Positions 1-7,878 of a stretch of DNA of 64,000 nt are shown in pieces (positions within the stretch are counted from its first letter, which is position 1; each line of letters opens with the position of its first letter). The notes under the pieces were generated by a model. That model did no database searches. It was not told the DNA's origin and worked only from the letters and a program-made list of their open reading frames with translations. The position numbers were made by a program, and so were the translations under genes. This stretch comes from Hyphomonadaceae bacterium (GTDB lineage: Bacteria > Pseudomonadota > Alphaproteobacteria > Caulobacterales > Aquidulcibacteraceae), in assembly GCA_016791445.1 (NCBI GenBank), contig JAEUMP010000010.1, positions 62,001-126,000 on the forward strand, read 5' to 3'.

Positions 1-108
1 CGCAAGGCCGGTATGGAGCGCCCGTCCGCACATGGGGGCTCCGATTCTGCCGGGAGCCTGCGGGGACGCGCGCGGACGCGCCGGGAATTCGAGGAGCATT
101 CGCCGTGA
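1..108 (+). CDS. possible 3' end of an upstream gene (pstA expected), partial
   Basis: The frame starting at base 1 stays open until a TGA at 106-108, overlapping the GTG start of pstB by four bases (GTGA). Such coupling is usual inside pst operons, where pstA normally precedes pstB. The 35 visible residues are Arg/Gly/Ser-rich and show no recognisable PstA feature, so the assignment rests on position only. It could equally be non-coding leader sequence. Confidence 0.3.
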   Translation, partial: RKAGMERPSAHGGSDSAGSLRGRARTRREFEEHSP

Positions 109-953
109 ACTTCCAGGCGTCGCAGCCGAACGACAGCGCCGGGGCGTCGATCACCCCCGCGCCGACCGTCCAGAACGCGCCGCACCAGGCCGGCGCGCCG
201 GTCAAGGTCGAGGCGAGGGATGTGAACGTCCACTACGGCGAGAAGCAGGCGCTGTTCAACGTCTCGATCACGATCCCGGACCGTGCGGTCACGGCGTTCA
301 TCGGCCCCTCCGGCTGCGGCAAGACCACCTTCCTGCGCTGCATCAACCGGATGAACGATCTCATCCAGGGCTGCCGCGTGAACGGCGTCGTCGAGATCGA
401 CGGCAAGAACGCCTACGGCAAGAATGTCGATCCCGTCGTGCTGCGCGCGCGCATCGGCATGGTGTTCCAGAAGCCGAACCCGTTCCCGAAATCCATCTAC
501 GAAAACGTCGCCTACGGGCCGCGCATCCACGGCATGGCGTCCAACAAGGCCGAGCTTGATGCGATCGTGGAGAAATCCCTGCGTCGCGCCGGACTCTGGG
601 AAGAGGTGAAGGATCGCCTCCTTCAGTCGGGCGCAGGCCTCTCCGGCGGCCAGCAGCAGCGCCTCGTCATCGCACGCACCGTTGCGGTCGATCCCGACGT
701 CATCCTCATGGACGAGCCGTGTTCGGCGCTCGATCCCATCGCCACCGCGCGGATCGAGGAACTGATCGACGAGCTGCGGGAAAATTACTGCATCATCATC
801 GTCACGCACTCGATGGCGCAGGCCGCGCGCGTCTCGCAGAAGACGGCCTTCTTCCATCTCGGCACGCTGGTGGAGACCGGCAGCACGGAAGAAATCTTCC
901 AGAATCCCCGCGACAAGCGCACACAGGACTACATCACCGGCCGCTTCGGCTGA
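105..953 (+). CDS. pstB: phosphate ABC transporter ATP-binding protein PstB
   Basis: PstB is the ATPase of the high-affinity PstSCAB phosphate importer, at the cytoplasmic face of the inner membrane; with PhoU it also signals phosphate status. The 282-residue protein has Walker A GPSGCGKT at 67-74, a Q-loop glutamine in [11 protein letters not shown] near 122, the signature LSGGQQQR at about 179-186, Walker B ILMDEP near 200-205 and the switch histidine in VTHSM near 235. QKPNPFP is typical of PstB rather than other ABC ATPases. The start is GTG with GAGGAG nine bases upstream. About 33 Ala/Pro-rich residues precede the conserved fold, a common extension in this class. phoU follows after 26 bases. 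Confidence 0.95.
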   Translation: MNFQASQPNDSAGASITPAPTVQNAPHQAGAPVKVEARDVNVHYGEKQALFNVSITIPDRAVTAFIGPSGCGKTTFLRCINRMNDLIQGCRVNGVVEIDGKNAYGKNVDPVVLRARIGMVFQKPNPFPKSIYENVAYGPRIHGMASNKAELDAIVEKSLRRAGLWEEVKDRLLQSGAGLSGGQQQRLVIARTVAVDPDVILMDEPCSALDPIATARIEELIDELRENYCIIIVTHSMAQAARVSQKTAFFHLGTLVETGSTEEIFQNPRDKRTQDYITGRFG

Positions 954-979
954 GCTGACACAGGATCGGAACGCCGCCT

Positions 980-1678
980 ATGGGCGACCATATCGTCAGG
1001 GCCTACGACCAGGCGCTCGAACACCTCTCCAGCGATCTCGCCAAGATGGGCGGGCTTGCGGAATCGCAGGTCAATGACGCCATCACCGCCATCACCCGCC
1101 GCGACACCGCACTCGCGCAGACCGTCATCCAGCGCGACGCGAAGATCGACGCGGCGCAGAAGGAAGTGGAGAAGCGCTGCACCTCGCTTCTCGCGCTGCG
1201 CCAGCCGATGGCCAACGATCTGCGCGAGGTCATGGCCGCGTGGAAGATCTCCAGCGATCTCGAACGCGTGGGCGATCTCGCCAAGAACATCGCCAAGCGC
1301 ACGCTGGTCATCAACCAGTCCGATCCAATCCAGCTGACGAAGTCCATCGAACGCATGGGCCGTCTCGCAGCGGCGCATCTCAAGCAGGTGCTCGACGCCT
1401 ACTCCTCGCGCGAGGTGGCGCCGGCGCTCGCCATCTGGTTCCAGGACGAGGACATCGACGCGCACTACAATTCGCTGTTCCGCGAACTCCTCACCTACAT
1501 GATGGAAGACCCGCGCACGATCGGGCCGTGCGCCCATCTCCTCTTCGTGGCCAAGAACATCGAACGCATCGGCGACCACTCGACCAATATCGCCGAAACC
1601 CTGCACTACCTCGTGACCGGCGAGGAGATCGCGACCGAGCGTCCCAAGGCTGACGATGAAAGACCGCTGGATTCCTGA
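980..1678 (+). CDS. phoU: phosphate signalling complex protein PhoU
   Basis: PhoU is a peripheral cytoplasmic protein linking PstSCAB activity to the PhoR/PhoB two-component system; loss normally derepresses the Pho regulon. The 232-residue product has the two-repeat helical PhoU architecture: LRQPMANDLREVMAAWKIS with ERVGDLAKNI in the first half and HLLFVAKNIERIGDHSTNI in the second. The acidic E/D-R-x-G-D motifs are the metal-binding signatures of the family. It lies between pstB and phoB, the standard alphaproteobacterial order, and phoB starts three bases after its stop. Confidence 0.95.
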   Translation: MGDHIVRAYDQALEHLSSDLAKMGGLAESQVNDAITAITRRDTALAQTVIQRDAKIDAAQKEVEKRCTSLLALRQPMANDLREVMAAWKISSDLERVGDLAKNIAKRTLVINQSDPIQLTKSIERMGRLAAAHLKQVLDAYSSREVAPALAIWFQDEDIDAHYNSLFRELLTYMMEDPRTIGPCAHLLFVAKNIERIGDHSTNIAETLHYLVTGEEIATERPKADDERPLDS

Positions 1679-1681
1679 CCC

Positions 1682-2377
1682 ATGCAGATGAACCCGCACG
1701 TCCTCATCGTCGAAGACGAAGAGCCCATCGCCCAGCTGCTCAAGTACAATCTGGAGAAAGAGGGCTACCGGGTTTCCGTCGCGGGGGACGGCGAGGAAGC
1801 GCTGCTTCTAGCCGATGAAGGCAAGCCGGATCTCGTCGTGCTCGACTGGATGCTGCCGAAGCTCGCGGGCATCGAGGTCTGCCGGCGCCTGCGCAGCGCG
1901 CGCGACAGCCGCAACACCCCGATTGTCATGCTCACCGCGCGCGGCGAGGAGGGCGATCGCATCCGCGGTCTCGACACCGGCGCCGACGACTACGTCGTGA
2001 AGCCGTTCCAGATGAGCGAGTTGCTCGCGCGTCTGCGCGCCGTGATGCGCCGCATCCGCCCCGCGCTCGCCGACGACAAGATCGCCGCGGGCGACGTCAC
2101 GCTCGATCGCGGCTCGCACAGGGTGAAGCGCGCCGGCAAGGACGTGCATCTCGGGCCGACGGAATTCCGCCTCCTCGAATATCTCATGCAGCATCCGGGG
2201 CGCGTGTTCTCCCGCGAGCAACTGCTCGACGCGGTCTGGGGTTCGGAGGTGTATGTCGAGGCGCGCACGGTGGACGTGCACATCGGTCGCCTCCGCCGCG
2301 CGCTCAACGCCGGCCACGATTTCGATCCGATCCGCACCGTGCGCAGCGCCGGCTACTCCTTCGACGTGGACGGCTGA
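1682..2377 (+). CDS. phoB: phosphate regulon response regulator PhoB
   Basis: OmpR/PhoB-type response regulator, 231 residues. The receiver domain covers about 6-120, with the acidic pocket EDEE at 11-14, phospho-acceptor Asp55 in LVVLDWMLPK, Thr in MLTARGEEGD near 85, and Lys107 in VVKPF. The C-terminal winged-helix domain (about 132-230) has the recognition-helix region RTVDVHIGRLRRAL. Three bases separate it from phoU, so co-transcription is likely. When phosphorylated by PhoR (not in this window) it activates Pho genes. The WMLP sequence after the phospho-Asp and the neighbourhood make PhoB much more likely than another OmpR paralogue. Confidence 0.93.
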   Translation: MQMNPHVLIVEDEEPIAQLLKYNLEKEGYRVSVAGDGEEALLLADEGKPDLVVLDWMLPKLAGIEVCRRLRSARDSRNTPIVMLTARGEEGDRIRGLDTGADDYVVKPFQMSELLARLRAVMRRIRPALADDKIAAGDVTLDRGSHRVKRAGKDVHLGPTEFRLLEYLMQHPGRVFSREQLLDAVWGSEVYVEARTVDVHIGRLRRALNAGHDFDPIRTVRSAGYSFDVDG

Positions 2378-2420
2378 CGCTGCCGCGACGGCTTGCGCGC
2401 TTCGGTGCGTTGAAGCACGC

Positions 2421-3299
2421 ATGGACCCCATGATCTCCCGTCGCGCCGTCGCTCTCGCCGGCATCGCCGCCCTCATGCCGCACCGCGCACTGGCGCAATC
2501 GGTCGCCCCGCGCCAGACCTTCCGCTACGCACAGTCGCCGGGCGCGCCCGCAAACCTGCAATCGCTCGATCTCTATCCGGGGCCGCGCGGGGCGCCGCTC
2601 CTCGTGTTCATCCATGGCGGCGGCTGGCGCATCGGCGACAAGCAGAACGGCGCGGCAGGGCAGGAGAAGGCGGCGTTCTTCAACGCGCAGGGCTTTTCCT
2701 ATGCGAGCCTGAACTATCGTCTCTCGCCGAATGTGCAGCATCCCGCCCATGTGGAGGATGTCGCCGCCGCGCTGGCCTGGCTGCACGACAACGCAGACGC
2801 GCAACGGTTCGACCGGGATCGCATCTTCGTCATGGGCCACTCTGCGGGCGCGCACCTCGCCGCGCTCGTTGCGGTGGATCCGCGCCGTCTCGGCGCACAC
2901 GGCAAACCGCTGACGCTGATCAAGGGCGTCATTCCGCTCGACGGCGCGGGCTATGACGTCACGCGGCAGGCGCCGGCGACGATCGCGCGCGGCGGCTTTC
3001 TCGGGCAGATGTACGCTGGCGCCTTCGGCTCCGATCCCGCCGGCTGGCGCGACGCCTCGCCCGCGCTGCTCGTGGAACGCGGCCGCGGCATCGCACCGTT
3101 CCTGATCGTGCACGCAAGCCGTCGCGACGCCATCAGCCAGTCGCGCCAGCTCGCCCAAGCGCTGCGCGACGCCGGCGGCGAAGCTCGCCTCTTCGAAGCC
3201 CGCGGCTACACCCACGCGGACGTCAATCGCCGCATCGGCCGGGAGGGCGAGCAGGTGACCGACGAGATCATGAAGTCGCTCCGGAGCTGGCTGGGCTGA
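2421..3299 (+). CDS. secreted alpha/beta hydrolase (esterase/lipase-like)
   Basis: Predicted exported alpha/beta-hydrolase of 292 residues starting at ATG 2421. The N-terminus has twin arginines (ISRRAVALAG) and a hydrophobic stretch ending HRALAQ, suggesting Tat or Sec export. The oxyanion motif HGGGW lies at 65-69 and the nucleophile elbow GHSAG at 139-143 with Ser141; a late acidic residue and the His in YTHADVN can complete the triad. HGGG plus GHSAG is typical of BD-FAE/hormone-sensitive-lipase-like esterases. The frame is open upstream to 2253 inside phoB, but the signal sequence fixes the start. The substrate cannot be told from sequence. Confidence 0.8.
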   Translation: MDPMISRRAVALAGIAALMPHRALAQSVAPRQTFRYAQSPGAPANLQSLDLYPGPRGAPLLVFIHGGGWRIGDKQNGAAGQEKAAFFNAQGFSYASLNYRLSPNVQHPAHVEDVAAALAWLHDNADAQRFDRDRIFVMGHSAGAHLAALVAVDPRRLGAHGKPLTLIKGVIPLDGAGYDVTRQAPATIARGGFLGQMYAGAFGSDPAGWRDASPALLVERGRGIAPFLIVHASRRDAISQSRQLAQALRDAGGEARLFEARGYTHADVNRRIGREGEQVTDEIMKSLRSWLG

Positions 3300-3347
3300 C
3301 AGCCGCGGCCCTTGACCGGGCCGGGCTCCCGCGCGACACGCCGCGCG

Positions 3348-4145
3348 ATGGAAACGCCGCCGCCGCAAGCCCCGCCAGAGGGTGTCCCGCCTCCTGCGCC
3401 GCCGGCGAAGCCGGGGTTTGCCGATTTCATCAACAACATGGACGCGCGCGCCTGGCGGGCCGTGTGGGTCACGCTCATCATGTTCGTGGTGGTGGGCGCG
3501 ATGCTGGTCGTCGGGCGGCTGGTGTTCGGGGACCAGATAGAAACAACCGTGCGTTCGTGGCTCTGGGGGGCGGAGCGGGGGCACTGGGGTCTGCCGGCGG
3601 CGGTGATCGCCTTCACGATCGCGGCCTTCATCGGCGCGCCGCAGTTCGTGCTCTATGCCGCCTGCGTGCTCGCCTTCGGGCCTGAAAAAGGCTTCTGGTA
3701 CGCGCTGATTTCCGTCATCGGCTCGGGCGCCGTGACCTTCTTCACCGCGCGCTTCTCCGGCGCGCAGAAGCTCGTCGCGCGTTATTCCGGCGCCACCGGC
3801 GGGCGCTTCACGAAGTTCATCCAGTCTTCGCGCAACGCCTTCTTCGCCTCGATGATCGTGCGCATGCTGCCGACGGCGCCGTTCATCGTCGTGAACATGA
3901 GCATGGCGGTGGCGGGCATGCCGTTCCTGCCGTTCATCCTGGGGCTCGCCGCCGGCTCGGCGCCGAAGATCGCGATCGTCGCCTTCGCCGGGGACGGCAT
4001 CATGGACGCGCTGGAGGGCAATGTCGGCGCGGCGGCGCTGGCGGGCGTCATCGCCATCGCGATCTGGTTCGTGGCGGTGGTGCTGGTGCGCAAATATGTG
4101 CGCAACCCGGTGGGGGACGCCGAAGAGACGCCGAAGCAGGGCTGA
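3348..4145 (+). CDS. TVP38/TMEM64 (VTT domain, DedA-like) membrane protein
   Basis: Polytopic inner-membrane protein of 265 residues from ATG 3348 (an in-frame TTG at 3312 gives 277). A Pro-rich cytoplasmic tail precedes a first membrane helix (WVTLIMFVVVGAMLVV). The VTT/SNARE-associated core follows, with FIGAPQFVLYAACVLAFG, GSGAVTFFTARFSG, and the re-entrant segment RMLPTAPFIVVNMSMAVAGM. Members are thought to act in lipid scrambling or transport and envelope homeostasis; substrates are mostly unknown. It stands alone between the hydrolase and leuA. No promoter is obvious in the 48 bases upstream. Confidence 0.75.
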   Translation: METPPPQAPPEGVPPPAPPAKPGFADFINNMDARAWRAVWVTLIMFVVVGAMLVVGRLVFGDQIETTVRSWLWGAERGHWGLPAAVIAFTIAAFIGAPQFVLYAACVLAFGPEKGFWYALISVIGSGAVTFFTARFSGAQKLVARYSGATGGRFTKFIQSSRNAFFASMIVRMLPTAPFIVVNMSMAVAGMPFLPFILGLAAGSAPKIAIVAFAGDGIMDALEGNVGAAALAGVIAIAIWFVAVVLVRKYVRNPVGDAEETPKQG

Positions 4146-4175
4146 ATCCACCCGGCACAGCATCCAAACCGCCCA

Positions 4176-4224
4176 GCAACGCAATATTGTTGCGCTGATG
4201 GGCCTGATCCGCTATCCACCACGC
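4176..4224 (+). promoter_or_regulatory. candidate promoter of the leuA leader transcript
   Basis: TTGCGC (4190-4195) and TATCCA (4213-4218) are separated by 17 bases, a plausible sigma-70 pair. Initiation about seven bases after the -10 would fall at 4225, the A of the leader-peptide ATG, implying a leaderless leader mRNA; no Shine-Dalgarno is visible before that ATG. Just upstream, CAATATTG at 4182-4189 is a perfect 8-bp palindrome flanked by GCAAC and TTGCG. This is inference from spacing and not a measured start. Confidence 0.35.
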
Positions 4225-4302
4225 ATGATCCGTCCCCGGACACTCCTTGCGCTGCCGCTTCTGGGCCTTACCGGCCCCCGGGCGCGCTCGTCCCTGGCCT
4301 GA
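4225..4302 (+). CDS. leuL: leucine-rich leader peptide of leuA (attenuation peptide)
   Basis: A 25-codon ORF, ATG 4225 to TGA 4302, encoding MIRPRTLLALPLLGLTG followed by PRARSSLA. Six of the nine codons from 4243 to 4269 are Leu (CTC CTT . CTG . CTT CTG . CTT), and a further Leu lies near the end. It sits 53 bases before leuA, the first committed enzyme of leucine synthesis. Leu-rich leader peptides in front of leuA are an established attenuation device in proteobacteria. The codons just after the Leu run overlap a C-rich segment (4274-4280) that can pair with the G-run controlling the leuA start, as expected of a regulatory peptide. It is too short for standard gene callers. Confidence 0.7.
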   Translation: MIRPRTLLALPLLGLTGPRARSSLA

Positions 4303-4355
4303 CGGCCTCGCGCTTCGGGGGTATTCGGCATCCACCCCCTCTGAAAGCGCGGTCC
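4274..4355 (+). promoter_or_regulatory. leuA attenuator: two mutually exclusive hairpins
   Basis: Hairpin A: CGCGCTTC (4309-4316) plus GGGGGT (4317-4322) pairs with ACCCCC (4334-4339) plus GAAAGCGCG (4343-4351), with a small internal bulge. It ends four bases before the leuA ATG and has no following T-run. Hairpin B: GCCCCCGGG (4274-4282) plus GCGC (4284-4287), inside the leader ORF, pairs with GCGC TT CGGGGGT (4310-4322) with one bulged C and G-T wobbles. Both use 4310-4322, so only one can form. A ribosome that finishes the leader covers arm 1 of B and permits A, which occludes the leuA start. Stalling at Leu codons leaves arm 1 free and permits B. The logic points to translational attenuation, or possibly Rho-dependent attenuation. 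Confidence 0.65.
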
Positions 4356-5900
4356 ATGACTTCCCAGCACGTCAAGATTTTCGACACCACCATGCGCGAC
4401 GGCGAGCAATCGCCCGGCGCCTCCATGACGCTCGACGAGAAGCTGGAGCTCGCCCAGTGGATGGACGCCATGGGCGTCGACGTCATCGAGGCGGGCTTCC
4501 CCATCTCCTCCAACGGCGACTTCGAGGCCGTGCGCGCGGTGGCGGGCGTGGTGAAGGAGAGCGTCGTGTGCGGCCTCTCCCGCGCCGGCGCGAAGGACAT
4601 CGACCGCTGCTGGGAGGCCATCAAGGGCGCCGCGCGCCCGCGCATCCATTCCTTCCTCTCGACCTCGCCCATCCATCGCAAGCACAAGCTGCAAATGCAC
4701 GAGGATCAGGTCATCGACGCGATCCAGTTCTCCGTCACCCATGCGCGCAACCTCTGCGGCGATGTGGAGTGGAGCGCGGAAGACGCCACCCGCACCGAGC
4801 GTGACTTCCTGCGGCGCGCCGTCGAGACCGCGATCAAGGCGGGCGCCACGACGATCAACATCCCCGACACCGTCGGCTATTCGTTTCCGCAGGAATATGG
4901 CGCCATCTTCGCCGATCTCATCGAGAACGTTCCCGGCGCCGACAAGGTCGTCTTCTCCGCGCACTGCCACAATGATCTCGGCCTCGCGGTGGCGAATTCC
5001 ATCGCTGCGGTCATGGCGGGCGCGCGCCAGATCGAATGCGCGATCAACGGCATGGGCGAGCGCGCGGGCAATGCCGCGCTCGAAGAAGTGGCGATGGCGC
5101 TCAAGGTGCGCGGGGACGCGCTGCCGTTCACGACGCAAATCGATTCCACGCGCCTCATGCGCGCGAGCCAGATGGTGTCGCGCATCACGGGCTTCCCCGT
5201 GCAGTACAACAAGGCCATCGTCGGCAAGAACGCGTTCTCCCACGAAAGCGGCATCCACCAGGACGGCATGCTGAAGAATGCGCAGACCTACGAGATCATG
5301 GCGCCGGAAGATGTCGGGCAGGGCGGCACGTCGCTCGTACTCGGCAAGCTCTCGGGCCGGGCGGCGTTCAAGGACAAGCTGCGCGATCTCGGCTACGAAC
5401 TCGGCGCCAATGAATTTCAGGACGCCTTCTCGCGCTTCAAGGAATTGGCCGACCGCAAGCGCCACGTCTATGACGACGACATCATCGCACTGGTCGACGA
5501 CCAGATCGCCCACAGCCACGACGCCTACCAGATCAAGCGCCTGCGCGTGGTCGCCGGCACCGATGGTCCGCAGACCGCCGAACTCGACATCGAGATCGAC
5601 GGCGAGACCAAGTGGACGACCGCGCGCGGCAACGGCCCGGTGGATGCGATCTTCGGCGCCATCCGCGCGCTGATCCCGCATGAAGCGAAGCTCGATCTCT
5701 ATCAGGTCCACGCCGTCACCGAAGGCACGGACGCCCAGGCGGAAGTGAGCGTGCGCCTGATCGAGAACGGCCGCGTCGGCGTCGCGCGCGCGGCGGATGC
5801 GGATACGCTCGTGGCGAGTGCGAAGGCGTATGTCGCCGCGTTGAACCGCCTCGCGGCGAAACGCCAGCGCGGGCCGGACGCGCAGGAAAGCGCGGCTTAG
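4356..5900 (+). CDS. leuA: 2-isopropylmalate synthase
   Basis: Condenses acetyl-CoA with 2-oxoisovalerate, the first committed step of leucine biosynthesis. The 514-residue protein has the [12 protein letters not shown] signature at 10-21, the metal/substrate motif [11 protein letters not shown] with neighbouring NGMGERAGN in the TIM barrel, and [12 protein letters not shown] in the linker region. A C-terminal LeuA dimerisation/allosteric domain covers about 370-500, the usual site of leucine feedback inhibition. The length matches the long, leucine-sensitive class. No Shine-Dalgarno is evident before ATG 4356; the preceding bases belong to the attenuator hairpin, so expression probably depends on the upstream leader peptide. 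Confidence 0.96.
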   Translation: MTSQHVKIFDTTMRDGEQSPGASMTLDEKLELAQWMDAMGVDVIEAGFPISSNGDFEAVRAVAGVVKESVVCGLSRAGAKDIDRCWEAIKGAARPRIHSFLSTSPIHRKHKLQMHEDQVIDAIQFSVTHARNLCGDVEWSAEDATRTERDFLRRAVETAIKAGATTINIPDTVGYSFPQEYGAIFADLIENVPGADKVVFSAHCHNDLGLAVANSIAAVMAGARQIECAINGMGERAGNAALEEVAMALKVRGDALPFTTQIDSTRLMRASQMVSRITGFPVQYNKAIVGKNAFSHESGIHQDGMLKNAQTYEIMAPEDVGQGGTSLVLGKLSGRAAFKDKLRDLGYELGANEFQDAFSRFKELADRKRHVYDDDIIALVDDQIAHSHDAYQIKRLRVVAGTDGPQTAELDIEIDGETKWTTARGNGPVDAIFGAIRALIPHEAKLDLYQVHAVTEGTDAQAEVSVRLIENGRVGVARAADADTLVASAKAYVAALNRLAAKRQRGPDAQESAA

Positions 5901-5910
5901 GCTGATCTTT

Positions 5911-6127
5911 CCCTTCTCCCTCTATCGAGACCTCTGCGAAAGTCGCTCGCCGCTCGTCCCCGGCGAAGGCCGGGGACCATTCCCCTTCGGCCAGATTCCG
6001 TCACAGGCTTGAACTCCGGCGGAAAATGGTCCCCGGCCTTCGCCGGGGACGAGCGTTGCGGCGGGAGATCGATTCTTGTGTGTCCCGATCGCGGCGTTTC
6101 GCAGAGGTCTCCGTGCGGGGGAGAAGG
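5911..6127. repeat. nested intergenic palindromic repeat (MITE/REP-like)
   Basis: The leuA downstream gap holds three nested inverted repeats sharing one centre: CCCTTCTCCC (5911-5920) with 6118-6127, GAGACCTCTGCGAAA (5927-5941) with 6097-6111, and a perfect 31-bp arm at 5951-5981 with 6025-6055. Each 31-bp arm contains its own small palindrome CCCCGGC-GAAG-GCCGGGG. Total span is 217 bp with a 43-bp core spacer and no plausible transposase. The CCCCGGCGAAGGCCGGGG core is of a kind seen as dispersed repeats in alphaproteobacterial genomes; copy number here is unknown. It may also end leuA transcription as a stable RNA structure. No gene is seen in 5901-6210. Confidence 0.75.
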
Positions 6128-6210
6128 GCGGTCGCCAGAAGATGCGGGGATCTAGCCGCCACATTGCGGGGAATTACGCGCCGCAATCCGACCGGGTTGC
6201 GGGCTCCCCT

Positions 6211-6729
6211 ATGATCCTCCCCATGAATGCGTTTCACCTCCCGCCAGAAACGGCAGCATCGATCAAAGCCCTGCAGACGGACCTCCGCCTGTGGGTGCTG
6301 ACGCTCGTCTGCTGGCTGGCGGAGCGCGTGCCGCAACGCTGGCTGCGATTGCTGTTGCAGCAGTGCATCCGCGATGTGCGGCAAGACGTGAAGCTGTTGA
6401 TCTTCGCGAAGACGCTCATGCGCGTGCGGCGGCGTGAAAGCGCAAGCCTTCATCCCTTCGCACAACCCGCCGCCATCTCTGCGCCGCCGGGCTTTGAGCT
6501 GCGACGACGCACGACGAAAACGCTCAAGCTCGTCACGCGCGGCATTCGCCTGCGCACGCTGCGCGATATCCGTCATGTGATCGAACGTATCGACTCTGTG
6601 GTCACGCGCGTGCTGCGCAGACTGCCGATGACGGTGCTGACCCACAAACTCGTCGCGGTGCGGATTCCGGGCTGCGTGTTTGCTTCCTGCACGCCCGCGC
6701 CCGCCGCCGAAGCCGCAGACACGTCATGA
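6211..6729 (+). CDS. hypothetical protein
   Basis: 172 residues from ATG 6211, or 168 from ATG 6223. The N-terminal half is amphipathic and Leu/Arg-rich (KALQTDLRLWVLTLVCWL, ERVPQRWLRLLLQQCIRD). The central part is strongly basic (KTLMRVRRR, FELRRRTTKTLKLVTRGIR), and the end is a Cys/Ala/Pro tail. One weak hydrophobic segment, near residues 29-36, could associate with the membrane, but there is no convincing helix pair or signal peptide. I do not recognise a family. The opposite strand is also open here with an Arg/His-rich translation, which looks like a GC-driven shadow. Its surroundings, a palindromic repeat upstream and an EamA transporter downstream, give no functional hint. Confidence 0.5.
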   Translation: MILPMNAFHLPPETAASIKALQTDLRLWVLTLVCWLAERVPQRWLRLLLQQCIRDVRQDVKLLIFAKTLMRVRRRESASLHPFAQPAAISAPPGFELRRRTTKTLKLVTRGIRLRTLRDIRHVIERIDSVVTRVLRRLPMTVLTHKLVAVRIPGCVFASCTPAPAAEAADTS

Positions 6730-6943
6730 CTTGCAACACAGGAGCGCGGGCCCGTGGCCTGCAACTTTTGGAACGATAAGCGCGAGATTCTTCGGAGTCT
6801 GGCGTCACGAAGCGTGGGCGGACCGCAATTGGATCAAGGGGTCCACGCTCCAGCCTTCCGCGTTCTCCGCCCCATCGGCGCGATACCAGAAGCCAAAGCC
6901 CGCAAATCACGGCAGAACGCTTCGCAACGAAAGCAATCCGGCC

Positions 6944-7849
6944 GTGCCTGTCAGTCTGATCTGGATCCCCATCGTCGTCTTCGGCGCCGCCTTCCAGACG
7001 GCGCGCAACGCGCTGCAGCGGGCCCTTGTGGAGACGGCGGGACCGTGGGGCGCCACGCTCGTACGCTTTCTGTTCGGTCTGCCGTTCGCGTTTGCGTGGT
7101 GGGCTGCAGCCGCGCTGATCTGGGGCGTGCCGTCGTCGACGGAATTCCGCTTCATGCCGTTCGTGATCGCCTGTCTCGTCGGCGCGCTCGCACAGGTCAT
7201 CGCCACCGCCGCGCTGCTGCAGTCCATGCGCAAGTCGAATTTCGCGCTCGGCTCCTTCTTCTCGCAGTCGACGCTGCCGCTGACCGCCATCGGCGGCTTG
7301 TTCGTCGGCGACCTTCTCAGCTGGCCGGCGGCGCTGGGCGTGGCCATCGCCACCCTCGGCCTTGCGGTCGTCTCGTGGCCGAAGCGCATCGAGGGCGGCC
7401 TGCGCAACTGGAGCGCGGCGCGCTACGGCGTGCTGTCGGGCGCCATGTTCGCCATTTCCGGCAACGCCTTTCGCGAAGGCGCGCATGCGGTGTCGATGGA
7501 GAGTCCCTTCTACGCGGCGGCGGTCGCCGTCGCGATCGTGCAACTCATGCAGTCGGCGGGGCTCATCGCCTGGCTCGTCGCAACCGATCGCCCGGCGCTG
7601 CGCACGGCGTTGTCGACGTGGCGTGTATCGCTTGGCGCCGGATTCTGCGGCTGGGCGGCGTCCGCGTGCGCGTTCACTGCACTGGCCTTCGCGCCGGCGG
7701 CGATGGTGCGGGTGGTGGCGGTCGTGGATATGCCGATGGCGGCTCTCGCGGGGCGGGGGCTTTTCCTCGAACGCCTCACGGCGCGCCAGATAGGCGGCGC
7801 GGTGCTGATCGCGTGCGGCGTCATCGCCACCGCGCTCGGTTCACTTTAG
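6944..7849 (+). CDS. EamA/DMT-family transporter
   Basis: Inner-membrane transporter of the drug/metabolite superfamily, 301 residues from GTG 6944. About ten hydrophobic helices form two EamA repeats: the first ends near [21 protein letters not shown]...LGLAVVSW, and the second starts at [20 protein letters not shown] and ends [38 protein letters not shown]. The last segment is the classic EamA C-terminal helix pair. The start is inferred: upstream codons in frame are not membrane-like, and only a weak GAAAG precedes the GTG. The substrate is unknown. A second, clearly different EamA gene lies at 22344-23243. Confidence 0.8.
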   Translation: MPVSLIWIPIVVFGAAFQTARNALQRALVETAGPWGATLVRFLFGLPFAFAWWAAAALIWGVPSSTEFRFMPFVIACLVGALAQVIATAALLQSMRKSNFALGSFFSQSTLPLTAIGGLFVGDLLSWPAALGVAIATLGLAVVSWPKRIEGGLRNWSAARYGVLSGAMFAISGNAFREGAHAVSMESPFYAAAVAVAIVQLMQSAGLIAWLVATDRPALRTALSTWRVSLGAGFCGWAASACAFTALAFAPAAMVRVVAVVDMPMAALAGRGLFLERLTARQIGGAVLIACGVIATALGSL

Positions 7850-7878
7850 CCCGCGCACCCGCTAGAAACCGCGCCCTT

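Noticed and set aside
2304-4184. A 626-codon minus-strand frame over the hydrolase and VTT genes
   Set aside because: Opposite to two genes with convincing motifs; composition is Arg/His-rich without motifs.
4317-4360. Intrinsic terminator before leuA
   Set aside because: The GGGGGT/ACCCCC stem has no T-run and reaches the start codon; blocking translation fits better.
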